Positions 1 through 9,198 are shown, counted from the first letter of the stretch. The stretch is 64,000 bases of DNA from Candidatus Promineofilum glycogenicum (GCA_016707605.1 JADJHJ010000006.1:310001-374000), one strand, 5' to 3'. Numbers and translations: made by a program. Notes: generated by a model from the letters alone, not told the origin.

Positions 1-264
1 CTGTTCATGCTCTTCTTCCAATATACGCGCACCGGCCTGGCCATGCGCGCCACCTCGGCCGACCACGAGCTGGCCCGCAGCGTGGGCATCAACGTGCCGC
101 GCATCTTCGGCCTGTCGTGGGGCATCGCCGGGGTCATCGCCACCCTCGGCGGCGTGCTGCTGGCCACGCTGACCGGCGTTGAGGTTCTTAATCTGCCCAA
201 TCTGCCTAATCTGCGGATGATAAACGCTTCATATGGGGAGAGAAGCCATCTATGGCTGCATTGA
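1..264 (+). pseudogene. livH: LivH-type branched-chain amino-acid ABC permease, C-terminally truncated; 5' end outside window
   Basis: The reading frame enters from before base 1. It shows the late LivH pattern: TRTGLAMRATSADHELARSVGINV, an inner-membrane permease loop, followed by the helix around GIAGVIATLGGVLLA. LivH normally continues for roughly 80-90 more residues with two or three further helices. Here homology stops at about base 183, where a copy of the intergenic ATCTGCCCAATCTGCGGAT repeat begins. The frame then runs on meaninglessly to a TGA at 262-264, overlapping the start of livM. The family call is good. Whether the truncation is real or an assembly join between repeat copies cannot be settled here. 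Confidence 0.75.
187..219. repeat. Family C word-repeat (AATCTGCCC/AATCTGCGG)
   Basis: Three tandem words of the type AATCTGCCC, AATCTGCCT and AATCTGCGG. The same words recur near 18.9, 19.03, 27.3, 29.07, 61.77 and 61.92 kb, usually next to family A hairpins. This copy forms the abnormal 3' end of livH. Confidence 0.8.
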
Positions 265-1337
265 GACCGGCGGGGGATTTTGATCGCAGTTACGAACAGG
301 ACATGGCCGTCGTGCGGCGGCCGTGGCAGTGGGCCGGGCTGGTCGTCGGACTGCTGGTCGTCCTCAGCGCGCCGCTGTGGGGCAGCGCCTACCTGGTCGG
401 CACGGCCAACACCATCTTCTACACCATCATCGCCGTCCAGGGCCTCAACGTCCTGACCGGCTACACCGGCCAAATCTCGCTCGGCCAGGCGGCGTTCATG
501 CTCGTCGGCGGTTACACCTCGGCCCTGGTCACCACCCACCTCGGCCTGCCCTTCCCGCTGGCCGTGCTGGTGGCCGGGCTGGCCACGGGGCTGGTGGGGC
601 TGCTGTTCGGTCTGCCGTCGCTGCGCGTCAAGGGGTTCTATCTGGCGATGGCCACCCTGGCGGCGCAGTTCATCATCCCCTGGCTCAGCCGCCACGCCTT
701 CCCCGACCTGCTGGGCGGCACATCCGGCCGCATCGACGTGCCCGTGCCGGTGCTGTTGGGCGTCTCCTTCAGCGAGCAGCGACTGTACTACTACCTGTCA
801 CTGGCCGCCCTGATCGTGACGACGCTGCTGGTGCTCAACATCAGCCGCTCGCGCCTCGGCCGCGCCCTCGTCTCCATCCGCGACAACGACCTGGCCGCGG
901 AGCTGCTGGGGGTCAATCTCTTTCAGTACAAGCTGCGCGCCTTCTTCCTCGCCTCCTTTCTAGCCGGCGTGGCCGGAGCATTGAAAGCCCACAGCCAGCG
1001 CGGCGTGGGCACGGAGTTCGGCTACGGCCTGGAGGAGTCGATCATCCTGCTGGGGATGCTGGTCATCGGCGGGCTGGGCACCAACCTGGGGCCGTTCCTG
1101 GGCGTGACGGCCGTCGTCCTGCTGCAAGACCTGGCCCGCGTCACCGGCCAGTTCCTGAGCGAACTGTTCCCGGCCATCCAGTCGCGCCTGCTGAACTCCT
1201 TCCGGCCGATCTTCTTCGGGCTGGTGCTGATGATCTTCCTGATCTTTCGAGTCGCGCGGCCTGGCCCACCGCTGGCAGATGATCAAGGCGGCGTGGCGGT
1301 TGCGGCCGTTTGCGCGGTAATTAGGAACCAGGAATGA
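252..1337 (+). CDS. livM: Branched-chain amino-acid ABC transporter permease LivM, probable frameshift near the C-terminus
   Basis: Inner-membrane permease that would pair with LivH to import leucine, isoleucine and valine. The protein of about 360 residues has the hydrophobic multi-helix profile of LivM and the family motifs NVLTGYTGQISLGQAAF (around residue 75) and SIRDNDLAAELLGVN (around residue 210), the latter being the loop that contacts the ATPases. From about base 1247 the annotated frame reads VARPGPPLADDQ. The frame one base later reads RGLAHRWQMIKAAWRLRPFAR and stops at 1318-1320, which is the typical LivM tail. One extra base around 1246-1256 is therefore likely. The ATG at 252 follows GGAGAGAAG. 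The gene overlaps the livH remnant. Confidence 0.85.
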   Translation: MAALRPAGDFDRSYEQDMAVVRRPWQWAGLVVGLLVVLSAPLWGSAYLVGTANTIFYTIIAVQGLNVLTGYTGQISLGQAAFMLVGGYTSALVTTHLGLPFPLAVLVAGLATGLVGLLFGLPSLRVKGFYLAMATLAAQFIIPWLSRHAFPDLLGGTSGRIDVPVPVLLGVSFSEQRLYYYLSLAALIVTTLLVLNISRSRLGRALVSIRDNDLAAELLGVNLFQYKLRAFFLASFLAGVAGALKAHSQRGVGTEFGYGLEESIILLGMLVIGGLGTNLGPFLGVTAVVLLQDLARVTGQFLSELFPAIQSRLLNSFRPIFFGLVLMIFLIFRVARPGPPLADDQGGVAVAAVCAVIRNQE

Positions 1338-1343
1338 AGAGGC

Positions 1344-1439
1344 AAGAGCTCGCGCCAAGGACGCTAAGGAAGCAAAGACCGCTAAGAAGAACTCTTTCTT
1401 TGCGCCTTTGCTTTCCTGGCGTCCTTGGCGTGAGCTCTT
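1344..1439. repeat. Family A hairpin copy 1 (CGCAAAG words)
   Basis: Imperfect inverted repeat of about 96 bp downstream of livM. The left arm is made of words like CCAAGGACGCTAAGGAAGC and the right arm is their reverse complement, ending TGAGCTCTTC. It could fold as a long RNA stem between livM and the binding-protein gene. The sequence TTAGGAACCAGGAATGA just before it belongs to another word family also seen near 63.0 kb. Confidence 0.8.
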
Positions 1440-1491
1440 CTTTCACTAACGAATGCATTGCCCGCACGGTTGCGGGCCGGCAGAGAGGGGC

Positions 1492-1519
1492 GAACGACCA
1501 ACGACCAACAACCAACGCC
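1492..1519. repeat. Family D word-repeat (CCAACGA tandem)
   Basis: Tandem CCAACGA/CCAACAA heptamers in the livM to binding-protein gap. The same word builds a hairpin at 3111-3153. Confidence 0.7.
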
Positions 1520-1579
1520 TGACGTTCGTCTCTCGCAGTTTTATCAAGTGGTGTGCGTGTTGAGAAAGGAGAAAGTGGG

Positions 1580-3109
1580 ATGAAGAGAGGAAAATGGGTT
1601 GTGATTGGGTTGCTGCTGGCGCTGCTGCTGGCGCTGGCCGCCTGCGGCGGCGGCACGACGGCCACGCCGACCGAGCCGGCCGAGGAGGCCATCGCCACCG
1701 AGGCCCCGGCCGAGGAGCCGACCGAAGAGCCGGCGGCCGAGCCGACGGAAGAGCCGGCCGCTGAGGAACCGACCGAGGAACCGGCGGCCGAGGAGCCGAC
1801 CGAGGAACCGACGGAGGAGCCGGCCGCCACCGAAGAGCCGACGGCCGAGCCGACCGAAGAGGCGGCCACGGGCGAAATGGCCGCCGAAGAGTGCGCCGAG
1901 ACGTATGACGGCGAGACGATCGTCATCTACCAGGCCGCCGGCCTGACCGGCCCGCTGGCCCAGATTCTGGGCGACGGCTTCATCAACGGCTCCAACGACG
2001 CTGTCGAGCGCATCAACGCCGATGGCGGCGTCTGCGGCGTCATGATGGAGTTGCGGCTGGAGGATTCGCAGTACGACCCGGAGCAGGAAGTCGCCATCTT
2101 TGAGCGTTATCGCGCCGAAGAGCCGGCCCCCGTGCTCCACCTGACCTACGGTAGCGGCGCGGCCATCGCTCTGAAGGAGCGCGTCACCGAAGACCAGATC
2201 CCCCACATCACCGCCGGCCTGAGCGACGAAGCGTTCTACCTGCCGCGCGGCGGCTACACCTTCGGCACCGGCCCCATCTACTCCGACCAGTTCGCCGGCT
2301 TCCTGACCTGGCTGCAGGAGAACTGGGCCGACGTGAAGCCGGCCGAGGCGGGCGACGAGATCGTCGTCGGCGTCATCGGCTGGGCCAACGCCTTCGGCGC
2401 GGGGGCGACGACGCCAACCGCCCTGGCCTACGCCGAGGAGCAGGGCATCACCGTCCTGCCGCTGGAGTCGCAGGAGATTTCGCCCACGGCCGACGTGACC
2501 GGCCAGTTGCAGAACCTGCTGGCCAACGGGGCCAACGTCATCTACGTCCAGTCGCTCTCCTTCGGCCCGGCCCAGGTCATCGGCACGCTGCGCGCGCTGC
2601 AAGCCTGGGACTCGGTCGTCGTCGGCGGCGTCAACTGGAGCCTCAACACCGACGTGGTCAACATCCTGGGCGAGAACGCGGCCCTGATGGACGGCTACTA
2701 CGGCGTCATGCCCAGCTACTGGTGGAACGACACCGACAACCCCGGCGTGCAGATGGCGCTGGAGGACTTCGCCGCGTCGGAACTGCCGGAGACCAAGAAG
2801 GACGTCGGCTACCTGCTCAGCTACGGCCAGATGTTCGGCGTGGCCAACGTCCTGCGCCACGCCATGAACATGGTCGGCTTCGAGGGCCTGACCGGGCAGA
2901 CCGTCTTTGAGGCGATGCAGGACATGGGCACGATCGACGTCGGCGGCATGGCCACCTGGCAGGCCGGCGGCGAAGACCGCGCCCCCAACATGGCCCAAAT
3001 CCGTCAGGTGCAGTTCAATGAGGACGGCACCTACGAGTTCGTGGTCATCGAAGACTTCTTCGAACTGCCCGACACCCGCCCGCCGGCCGGAGTAAGTATG
3101 GGTCGGTAG
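1580..3109 (+). CDS. Branched-chain amino-acid ABC transporter substrate-binding lipoprotein
   Basis: Extracytoplasmic receptor of the Liv transporter. A lipoprotein signal peptide ends in the lipobox LALAAC, so the mature protein would be lipid-anchored at a cysteine near residue 20. A low-complexity spacer of [18 protein letters not shown] repeats spans roughly residues 27-100. A type 1 periplasmic-binding fold (Peripla_BP_6 type) follows, with sequences such as [20 protein letters not shown] near its start. The start chosen is ATG 1580 because AAAGGAGAAAG lies 7-8 bases upstream; a GTG at 1553 in the same frame would add nine residues before the signal peptide. The gene lies between livM and livF. 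The ligand cannot be told from sequence; the operon suggests branched-chain amino acids or related acids. Confidence 0.9.
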   Translation: MKRGKWVVIGLLLALLLALAACGGGTTATPTEPAEEAIATEAPAEEPTEEPAAEPTEEPAAEEPTEEPAAEEPTEEPTEEPAATEEPTAEPTEEAATGEMAAEECAETYDGETIVIYQAAGLTGPLAQILGDGFINGSNDAVERINADGGVCGVMMELRLEDSQYDPEQEVAIFERYRAEEPAPVLHLTYGSGAAIALKERVTEDQIPHITAGLSDEAFYLPRGGYTFGTGPIYSDQFAGFLTWLQENWADVKPAEAGDEIVVGVIGWANAFGAGATTPTALAYAEEQGITVLPLESQEISPTADVTGQLQNLLANGANVIYVQSLSFGPAQVIGTLRALQAWDSVVVGGVNWSLNTDVVNILGENAALMDGYYGVMPSYWWNDTDNPGVQMALEDFAASELPETKKDVGYLLSYGQMFGVANVLRHAMNMVGFEGLTGQTVFEAMQDMGTIDVGGMATWQAGGEDRAPNMAQIRQVQFNEDGTYEFVVIEDFFELPDTRPPAGVSMGR

Positions 3110-3110
3110 T

Positions 3111-3197
3111 CGTTGGTCGTTGGTCGCAGACGACCAACGACCAACGACCAACGCCCCATCTGAAAATCTGTGTAATCTGTGAAATCTGTGGTTTCTT
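3111..3197. repeat. Family D hairpin (3111-3153) followed by family B words (3157-3197)
   Basis: CGTTGGTCGTTGGTCG, a 3-nt loop, then its complement as tandem CCAACGA words. Next come AATCTGTG words (ATCTGTGTAATCTGTGAAA) running to within 4 bases of the livF start codon. This leaves livF without an obvious Shine-Dalgarno sequence. Both families recur elsewhere in the window. Confidence 0.8.
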
Positions 3198-3200
3198 CTT

Positions 3201-3998
3201 ATGCTCAAGGTCAACAACATCGAGGTCGTCTACAACGACGTGATCCTGGTTCTGCGCGGCGTGACGCTGGCGGTGGAGCCGCGGCAGATCGTCGCCCTGC
3301 TGGGGGCCAACGGCGCGGGCAAGTCCACGACGCTCAAGGCCATCTCCGGCCTGCTACGCACCCAGCAGGGCGAAGTGACGCGCGGCAACATCGAGTTCGA
3401 TGGCCAGCGCCTCGACCGGCAAGCGCCCGACGACATCGTGCGCCAGGGCATCGTCCAGGTGTTGGAGGGGCGGCCGCTCTTCCAGCACCTGACCGTCGAG
3501 GAGAATCTGCGCAGCGGCGCGCTCTTTCGGCGCGACGGCGCGGCCGTGCTGCGCGAAGACCTGGAGCGCGTCTACAACTACTTCCCCCGCCTGCGCGACT
3601 TCCGCCAGCGCACCAGCGGCTACCTGTCCGGCGGCGAGCAGCAGATGGTGGTCATCGGCCGCGCCCTCATGTCGCGGCCCAAGCTGATGCTGCTCGATGA
3701 GCCGTCGCTGGGCCTGGCCCCCATGCTGGTGCAGAACATCTTCGACATCATCCGCCGCATCAACCGCGAGTCGGGCGTGTCGATTCTGCTGGTCGAGCAG
3801 AACGCCCACGTGGCCCTGCAAACGGCCGACTACGCCTACGTGATGGAGAACGGCCGCGTCGTGCTCGACGGCCCGGCGGCCACGCTGGCCCAGAACGCCG
3901 ACATCAAGGAGTTCTACCTGGGCCTGACCGCCGTGGGCGAGCGCAAGAGCTATCGCGACGTGAAGCATTATAAGCGGCGGAAGCGGTGGCTGGGATAG
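3201..3998 (+). CDS. livF: Branched-chain amino-acid ABC transporter ATP-binding protein LivF
   Basis: Cytoplasmic ATPase of the Liv importer, 265 residues. It has Walker [10 protein letters not shown] (residues 35-43), the ABC signature LSGGEQQM (142-149), Walker B LMLLDEPS (162-169) and the switch region [11 protein letters not shown]. The LivF-type segment [20 protein letters not shown] follows the Q-loop region. The basic C-terminal tail ([17 protein letters not shown]) is longer than in enterobacterial LivF. The partner LivG is not in the window and would be expected upstream of livH. There is no good ribosome-binding site before ATG 3201; the leader is family B repeat. Confidence 0.92.
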   Translation: MLKVNNIEVVYNDVILVLRGVTLAVEPRQIVALLGANGAGKSTTLKAISGLLRTQQGEVTRGNIEFDGQRLDRQAPDDIVRQGIVQVLEGRPLFQHLTVEENLRSGALFRRDGAAVLREDLERVYNYFPRLRDFRQRTSGYLSGGEQQMVVIGRALMSRPKLMLLDEPSLGLAPMLVQNIFDIIRRINRESGVSILLVEQNAHVALQTADYAYVMENGRVVLDGPAATLAQNADIKEFYLGLTAVGERKSYRDVKHYKRRKRWLG

Positions 3999-4292
3999 TG
4001 GTGAGTGACGAGTTCAGAGGGGCAGGTGGCGGTGGCGAGTGGCGAGTACGAAGGCATGGCGGCGACCGCCCGGCGCTAAAGCGACCGGGCTACGCAACGA
4101 CGCCGGCCAAGGCCGGCTTAAGAGACGCCGGTCGCGTTCTGAAGCCCCGTTGACGGGGCGCTGTTGATTAGCCCCGTGGCTTTAGCTCGGGGCGGGCATG
4201 GCCGGTGGCGAGCCAAAAGCGGCCAGGCCCGCTCAGATGCGGACATGGCATCGGGGGCCGCCCGAATCAAACCGGCACAGGAACAGGACACG
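3999..4292. repeat. Intergenic block with GGCGAGT words and GC-rich hairpins, no gene seen
   Basis: The block starts with GGTGGCGAGTGGCGAGTA-type words, also seen inside rlmI near 62.86 kb. It continues with nested dyads such as GGCCAAGGCC and GCCCCGTTGACGGGGC, and a GGGGCTAAAGC-type motif between 4055 and 4200. No coding frame with recognisable content was seen. Confidence 0.55.
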
Positions 4293-5525
4293 ATGAAGGA
4301 AGAGCGCCTACAAGAGATCGTGCAACACGCCTACGACCATTCGCCGGCGTTCCGGGAGCGGCTGGACGGGGCGGGGGTGGGGCCGGAAGAGATCAAGACG
4401 CTGGCCGACCTGAGCCGCGTGCCGGTGTTCACCAAGGATGAGGCCATCGCCCGGCAGCAGGCCGACCCGCCCTTTGGCGGCATGTTGGCCGCGCCGCTGT
4501 CGGCCGTCAGCCACTTCTTCTTCTCCCCCGGCCCGCTCTATGAGCCGGGGCCGACGGAGGACGACCACGCCTGGGGCGTGGCCGTGGCCATGCTGCGCGA
4601 GGCCGGCTTCGGCGCGGGCGACGTGATCCTCAACAGCCTGTCGTACCACCTCGTGCCGGCCGGCTACCTGTTCGACGGTTCCTTCACCCGCCTGGGCGCG
4701 ACGGTCATCCCCGCCGGCACCGGCCCGACCGAGCTGCAACTCCAGATGGCCCGCGACCTGAACGCCACCGGCTTCGTCGGCACGCCCAGCTTCCTGCTAG
4801 GCCTGATGCAGAAGGCCGAGGAGAAGGGCGTCGCCCTGAAGCTGCGCCGGGCGGTGACGACGGCCGAGCCGCTGCCGCCCGCGCTGCGCCAGACCCTCGT
4901 CGGGCAGTACGGGCTGGAGGTCATCAACACCTACGCCACGGCCGAACTGGGCGTGCTGGCCGTGAACAGCGGCGAGGGCATGGCCATGCGCCTGCTGCCG
5001 GAGCCGATCATCCAGGTCGTCGATCCCGACACAGGCGCGTCGGTCGGCCCCGGGGAGACGGGCGAGGTGGTCGTCACCAACTTCAACCGCCTCTACCCGC
5101 TCATCCGCTTCGGCACAGGGGACTTAGCCATGAACATCGACCCGCGGCCGGGCGAGAGCGCCCAGGCCGAGCGGGCGATCATCCTCGTCGGCCGGCGCGG
5201 CGAAGCGGTGAAGGTGCGCGGCATGTTCCTGCACCCCAACCAGTTGCGCTTCGCCGCGGCGCAAGTGCCGGGCGTCGGCGCGGTGCAGGCGGTCGTCACC
5301 CGGCCTGATGGGGTGAGGGATCATCTGGCGCTGCGCGTGGCCGCCCCTCTCCCCGCGGGAGAGGGCCAGGGAGAGGGTTCCCACGCAGCGCTGGCCGAGG
5401 CGTTGAAGGCGGCGGTGCAGGGGGTTTGTCGGGTGCGGGTGGATGAGGTGGGGTTTGAAGAACAAAGGGCGATGGGGGCCAATGGTAGGGGGTGGACGAA
5501 CGGGAAGATAAAATGGGTTTGCTAG
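4293..5525 (+). CDS. Phenylacetate-CoA-ligase-like AMP-binding enzyme (PaaK family)
   Basis: Predicted acyl-adenylate/CoA ligase of about 410 residues, cytosolic. The N-terminus RLQEIVQHAYDHSPAFRERL is the PaaK-family opening, followed by KTLADLSRVPVFTKDEA. Mid-protein it has FFFSPGPLYEPG, then YATAELGVLAV, and near residue 270 the hinge-type sequence RFGTGDLAM. A C-terminal lid domain follows. ATG 4293 is chosen over ATG 4164 because the family N-terminus begins there. In the lid domain the peptide PLPAGEGQGEG is encoded by an inserted family G palindrome at 5344-5380, in frame. The substrate is unknown; the liv genes upstream suggest a branched or aromatic acid. Confidence 0.8.
   Translation: MKEERLQEIVQHAYDHSPAFRERLDGAGVGPEEIKTLADLSRVPVFTKDEAIARQQADPPFGGMLAAPLSAVSHFFFSPGPLYEPGPTEDDHAWGVAVAMLREAGFGAGDVILNSLSYHLVPAGYLFDGSFTRLGATVIPAGTGPTELQLQMARDLNATGFVGTPSFLLGLMQKAEEKGVALKLRRAVTTAEPLPPALRQTLVGQYGLEVINTYATAELGVLAVNSGEGMAMRLLPEPIIQVVDPDTGASVGPGETGEVVVTNFNRLYPLIRFGTGDLAMNIDPRPGESAQAERAIILVGRRGEAVKVRGMFLHPNQLRFAAAQVPGVGAVQAVVTRPDGVRDHLALRVAAPLPAGEGQGEGSHAALAEALKAAVQGVCRVRVDEVGFEEQRAMGANGRGWTNGKIKWVC
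5344..5380. repeat. Family G palindrome inside the PaaK-like gene
   Basis: CCCCTCTCCCCGCGGGAGAG continues into GGCCAGGGAGAGGG, a dyad of the CCCTCTCCC family. It is read in frame as PLPAGEGQGEG. Related copies lie at 24.47, 30.83 and 43.50 kb, each also inside or overlapping a reading frame. Confidence 0.75.
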
Positions 5526-5624
5526 CAGGGCAAGGTAAGAGATATAGGATGAACTATGCCTTGACCTTGACCCCAAAAAATCCCTCATTCTTAACTTTAG
5601 GTATAAGGAGCCTTTGCTATAGGA

Positions 5625-6137
5625 GTGGCAATTATCAAAGCTTTCTTGGATAGAAGACAAGCTAAACAATCAAACCGTGATTCACAAGCGGAGAAGGCTC
5701 TAAATCTTTACGGGCAAATAGTGGCTCTACTGGAAGACAACAAAGAAGCTTCAGTTCAAGATATGATGGAATACAGCAATTTAGTCAAACGATCACAGTT
5801 TGACGCAACCGATCTTGCAGGCATTGTTGGTACATTGGAAATCCTATCTGCACGAGCCAATGTGGCAAGAACTGAGCTTAACAAATCGAGATCTGAAAGG
5901 GAAGCACTGGAATCTGAAAAGAAAGCATTGGAGGCTAGAATCGATCAAGAAAAGGATTATTCCCTTTCCATGTATAACCAATATGAAAGTATTCGTCGAG
6001 AAAGGCTAGCTACAGAAGAAGAGGCACTACCTCCATTACCTCAATGGATGCACGAACTCGTTAAAAAACACAGCACTCGTGGAACTACAGGCACCATATA
6101 CAAATATATTAAAATGGTATGTCGTCTTCCTCGTTAG
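5625..6137 (+). CDS. Hypothetical coiled-coil protein in an AT-rich island
   Basis: 170 residues with no family recognised. The middle (about residues 70-130) is rich in E, K, R, A and L with heptad-like spacing (KSRSEREALESEKKALEARI), so a coiled coil is likely. No signal peptide or membrane span is seen. The base composition is clearly lower in G+C than the flanks, suggesting recent acquisition. The GTG at 5625 is the frame's first start; AAGGAG sits about 15 bases upstream, which is long, so the true start is unsure. Confidence 0.55.
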   Translation: MAIIKAFLDRRQAKQSNRDSQAEKALNLYGQIVALLEDNKEASVQDMMEYSNLVKRSQFDATDLAGIVGTLEILSARANVARTELNKSRSEREALESEKKALEARIDQEKDYSLSMYNQYESIRRERLATEEEALPPLPQWMHELVKKHSTRGTTGTIYKYIKMVCRLPR

Positions 6138-6208
6138 TTATAGGAGCTGTAAGGAACGGAGTACCTATCGCTAATAAACTGCAGGATTTTCCGAGTCCGT
6201 CAAATCTT

Positions 6209-6838
6209 TCAAGCTTTCGCCAATTGAGACTGCCATTCATTTGGATAATTCTGGATTGTTGAGATTAATGCCTGTATCACATTTTTGATCGCCTCCCTTC
6301 GTATTTGAGTTGCTATGGTACGAACTGCATGTCTACCACCACCTTCAGAAAGAAATATTCCGGGGAAATAAGGGAGAAAAATACTTGGCAACATAGTTGC
6401 GCTCATCTGAATCCGTATGTGCAAGTTTCGCCACGAGTAGCATTTGCATAGAAGTACGGATTGCGAAATGTTCAGATGTTGTCCTTAGTTGTTTTGAAAC
6501 AATGGCTAGGTACTGATCAAGTTGGCCTTCGTTAAGAAGTGTGAGCAACTGGCTAACAATAAATCGCACCCGATGAACATTGATAGAAGTTCGAGTTTCA
6601 TAGTGCTGAGTGCATCGCCACGACGGTTCGCTGGAACTTCAGAAATCAGAATCTCGGCGTAACGCTCAGTTTCGACAAATTCCGAATCTGTTACGGCCTC
6701 CAAAAAAGATTCAATTGTAAAAGATTCTTTAGAAGCAATTATTACTCTCAGAAGATAATCAACAAAATGAATGATCGCCTCAGCATCTTGTTGCTGATCA
6801 GAAAACTGTTCGTGACTTCGTGGATTGCGGATTGCCAA
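6209..6838 (-). pseudogene. Hypothetical protein broken by two compensating frameshifts
   Basis: Three overlapping minus-strand segments read as one protein. 6838 to about 6540 encodes the start (MAIRNPRSHEQFSDQQQDAE). The next frame (about 6570-6360) encodes FIVSQLLTLLNEGQLDQYLA. The first frame then returns from about 6400 to 6209 and ends NEWQSQLAKA. The outer segments are in the same frame and the middle one is shifted, so the two lesions cancel. The composition is AT-rich like the neighbour at 5625. No domain is recognised; the sequence looks helical and soluble. Sequencing error is an alternative cause. Confidence 0.5.
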
Positions 6839-7257
6839 GTAGATACCGCGAAGGAATTGCTCCAGGCCTTTTGAACGCTACGTTCGCTTTCTGATTGAAG
6901 GGAGTTAACTCGTAGCCCCGGTGTCTCTCCCAGCGCGTTTGACTAATCAGGCAACACCGTCACCATCAACCTGATCCTGCGGATCCCCTAGAGATGATGA
7001 ATTGCCCCGAGTATTGCGTGCTTATATTCTCACTTTCAGGGGTTGGATACTGCAGCCCACAGTTCTGAAGAAATGTTCGTTTGGAGATTCACAGTATTTC
7101 CTATGATATGATCATAGTTGAACGTACTGAGAGAGTCAACAGCTTTGATTTCAGGGAGAACTGATGTCTTTCACGTTGCTGTCTTCAGGGAATAGGCTGG
7201 TTTTAAGTCAGCGATATTATTTCGTGTTAGCACGTTTCTCGAATTCATAGCGCAGGT
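6839..7257. other. AT-rich stretch without a supported gene
   Basis: About 420 bp of lower G+C sequence between the broken minus-strand gene and the beta-keto acid cleavage remnant. Only very short frames occur, and no RNA, repeat or promoter could be supported. Confidence 0.5.
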
Positions 7258-7413
7258 ATGTCCAAACCCATCCTCACCAAGGTCCTAACCACCCGCGCCC
7301 AATCCCCGCCCATCCCCCAACCCCCAACGAGACCGCCACCGAGGCGCAGCGCAGCCCGCCGGAGGGAGCACAAATCGTCCACATCCATGCCCGGCAACAA
7401 CGCATAAACCTAC
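7258..7413 (+). pseudogene. 5' remnant of a second beta-keto acid cleavage (DUF849/BKACE) gene
   Basis: The stretch starting ATGTCCAAACCCATCCTCACC aligns directly with the start of the intact BKACE gene at 9318. Both have ACCACCCGCGCCCAATCCCC and both have ATCGTCCACATCCA around the metal-binding HIHAR motif. The remnant lacks about 12-15 bp after the first seven codons and has other small gaps. It drops out near 7413 before random sequence. It cannot encode a functional protein. It is a degraded paralogue or the scar of a duplication. Confidence 0.75.
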
Positions 7414-7510
7414 AAACCTCTACTCAATCGGCTATCATTGGCTCCCAGCAACAGTGCATCTGCCCAGCAAACGCACCCATCCACTACCGCTAGTACAATG
7501 GGAACCAAGA

Positions 7511-8711
7511 ATGAGTAAGATCCTCTTTGTAACGCCGCCGGCCCACGGGCACTTGAATCCGGTCCTGCCGCTGATGCAGGAGTTAGCCCAGCGTGGCGAG
7601 CAGGTGCTGTGCCTCAACAATGACGAGTTCCGCCCCCAAATCGAGGCCACCGGGGCGCGCTTCCGCGCCTATCCCCCCACGATCCTGACGGCCGCGGCCA
7701 TCTCGCAAGCACTGGCCGACGGCAACCTTTCCCGACCGCACTTGTTGATGATGCGGGCCACGGAAGCCCTCGCGCCATTCACAATGGATGTGCTGACCCA
7801 GGAGGGATGCGACTTGGTCGTCTTCGACTCGCTGGCCATTTGGGGCAAGATCGCGTCAAAGGCCCTGGGCCTGAAAGGAGTCGCCACAATCGGCCACTTT
7901 GTCTTTGACCTCGCGTCCATGAACCTGAGCCGGCGCGAAACTGTGACGATGATGACCCAGTTTTTCGCCCAGCTTCCCGCCCTGCTCAGCCAGCGACGAC
8001 GACTGAGGCAACGATTCGGGCAGGCTTATCCATCTAAACAGCCCCTCTTCCCCATGCGCGACCAATTGAACATCGTCTTTACAGCGCGAGAGTTACAGCC
8101 CAAATCGTCCCTGATTGATGATACCTTTCTCTTTGTTGGCCCTTCCATCAACCCGCAACCGCACGCGGACGATTTCCCCCTGGACGCGCGGCAACAGAAA
8201 CCGATCGTCTATCTTTCCCTGGGCACGGTTCACCATACCCATACGGCCTTCTACCACACCTGCTTTCGAGGCCTTTGCCGACTTTCCGGCGCAGTTCATT
8301 CTCTCCGCCGGCCGGCAGGCCAGCATGGCCGAGCTTGGGCCAATTCCAGCCAACTTTATCGTGCGGCCGTTTGTCCCCCAGCTTGACGTCCTGCAAGTTG
8401 CCGATGTGTTCATCACCCACGGCGGCATCAACAGTGTTCATGAAGGTCTGTACTATGGCGTACCGCTCATCCTGATCCCGCATCAATTCGAGCAGTTGTT
8501 GAACGCTCGCCAGGTGACGGCGCGCAACGCGGGTTTGCTCATTGATGATCAGGTGAAAGGCCAACCCGTTACGCCGGCCCAATTGCGCCAGGCGTTGCAG
8601 GAAGTTCTGGCCAATCGCGCCTACGCCGAAGGCGCCCGGCAGATACAGCAACTGTTACGAGACACCGGAGGCTTTCGGCAGGCAGCCGACGCCATTCAAG
8701 CCACTTTGTGA
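7511..8711 (+). pseudogene. Family 1 (MGT-type) glycosyltransferase with one frameshift
   Basis: Frame one from ATG 7511 encodes the N-terminal domain (MSKILFVTPPAHGHLNPVLP, the GT1 opening with the HGH motif) through PIVYLSLGTVHH. Near 8260 coherence jumps to the frame starting at 8115, which encodes FEAFADFPAQFILSAGRQ and the C-terminal donor-binding motif ITHGGINSVHEGLYYGVP and IPHQFEQ, ending at 8711. Together about 400 residues, normal for macrolide-type UDP-sugar glycosyltransferases. A single-base change near 8255-8270 breaks it. The acceptor is unknown. Sequencing error is possible because both halves are well preserved. Confidence 0.8.
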
Positions 8712-8715
8712 CCGC

Positions 8716-9198
8716 TCATTCAACCGGTTGGGGCATCCTGACCTGTACCCATGCCAGAGCCTTGTCAAAATCACCGAACATCGCGCCGGGGCAGCGATAC
8801 ATGCGGCTCATGATCTTGTTGGCCAGCGGCGCATAGAAGGCGACGTACTTACTGTTAGCGCTGACGATGGCAATGCCCACACAGTTCTGCGCGAAGCGAT
8901 CCCGGTTGGCCGTCAGCCACGCCTTCTGATATTTGGCCGCGCCCGGCTCGTGTTTGTGCTTGTGGTCGTGCTTGTCGTCGTCGTCGTCGAGGTTGCCGTC
9001 GAACTCTTTGTCGAACTCATCGTCGTGGGGGTGCGCTTCGTCGAATTTGTAGTGCATCACCACCCCAAACTTCCCCTCGCGGGCCAGCAGTTTGTCGACT
9101 TCGGCAAACAGCCGTTTGGTCTGTTCGAGGGGCATGTGTTCGTCATAGATGTTAAGAACATATAGGGGCCGCAGACGTTCATCGATAGTGAATGACAT
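8716..9198 (-). CDS. Small STAS/SpoIIAA-like protein with an Asp/His-rich loop
   Basis: 160 residues. The ends resemble small SpoIIAA-like proteins: LRPLYVLNIYDEHMPLEQTKRL at the start, then FGVVMHY, KAWLTANRDRF, CVGIAIVS and a final AMFGDFDKALAWV. Fold assignment is an inference from this pattern. Between the second strand and the KAW helix lies an insertion (about residues 52-88) dominated by D, H and K (DDDDDKHDHKHKHEP), a plausible metal-binding loop. It converges on the glycosyltransferase with a gap of about 5 bases. Its upstream region (9199-9290) has GAGGAG about 6 bases before the ATG. Function unknown. Confidence 0.6.
   Translation of the reverse strand: MSFTIDERLRPLYVLNIYDEHMPLEQTKRLFAEVDKLLAREGKFGVVMHYKFDEAHPHDDEFDKEFDGNLDDDDDKHDHKHKHEPGAAKYQKAWLTANRDRFAQNCVGIAIVSANSKYVAFYAPLANKIMSRMYRCPGAMFGDFDKALAWVQVRMPQPVE

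Noticed and set aside
1544..3220. A 558-codon minus-strand frame opposite the binding-protein gene
   Set aside because: Composition-driven shadow of the lipoprotein gene; no domain and no ribosome-binding site.
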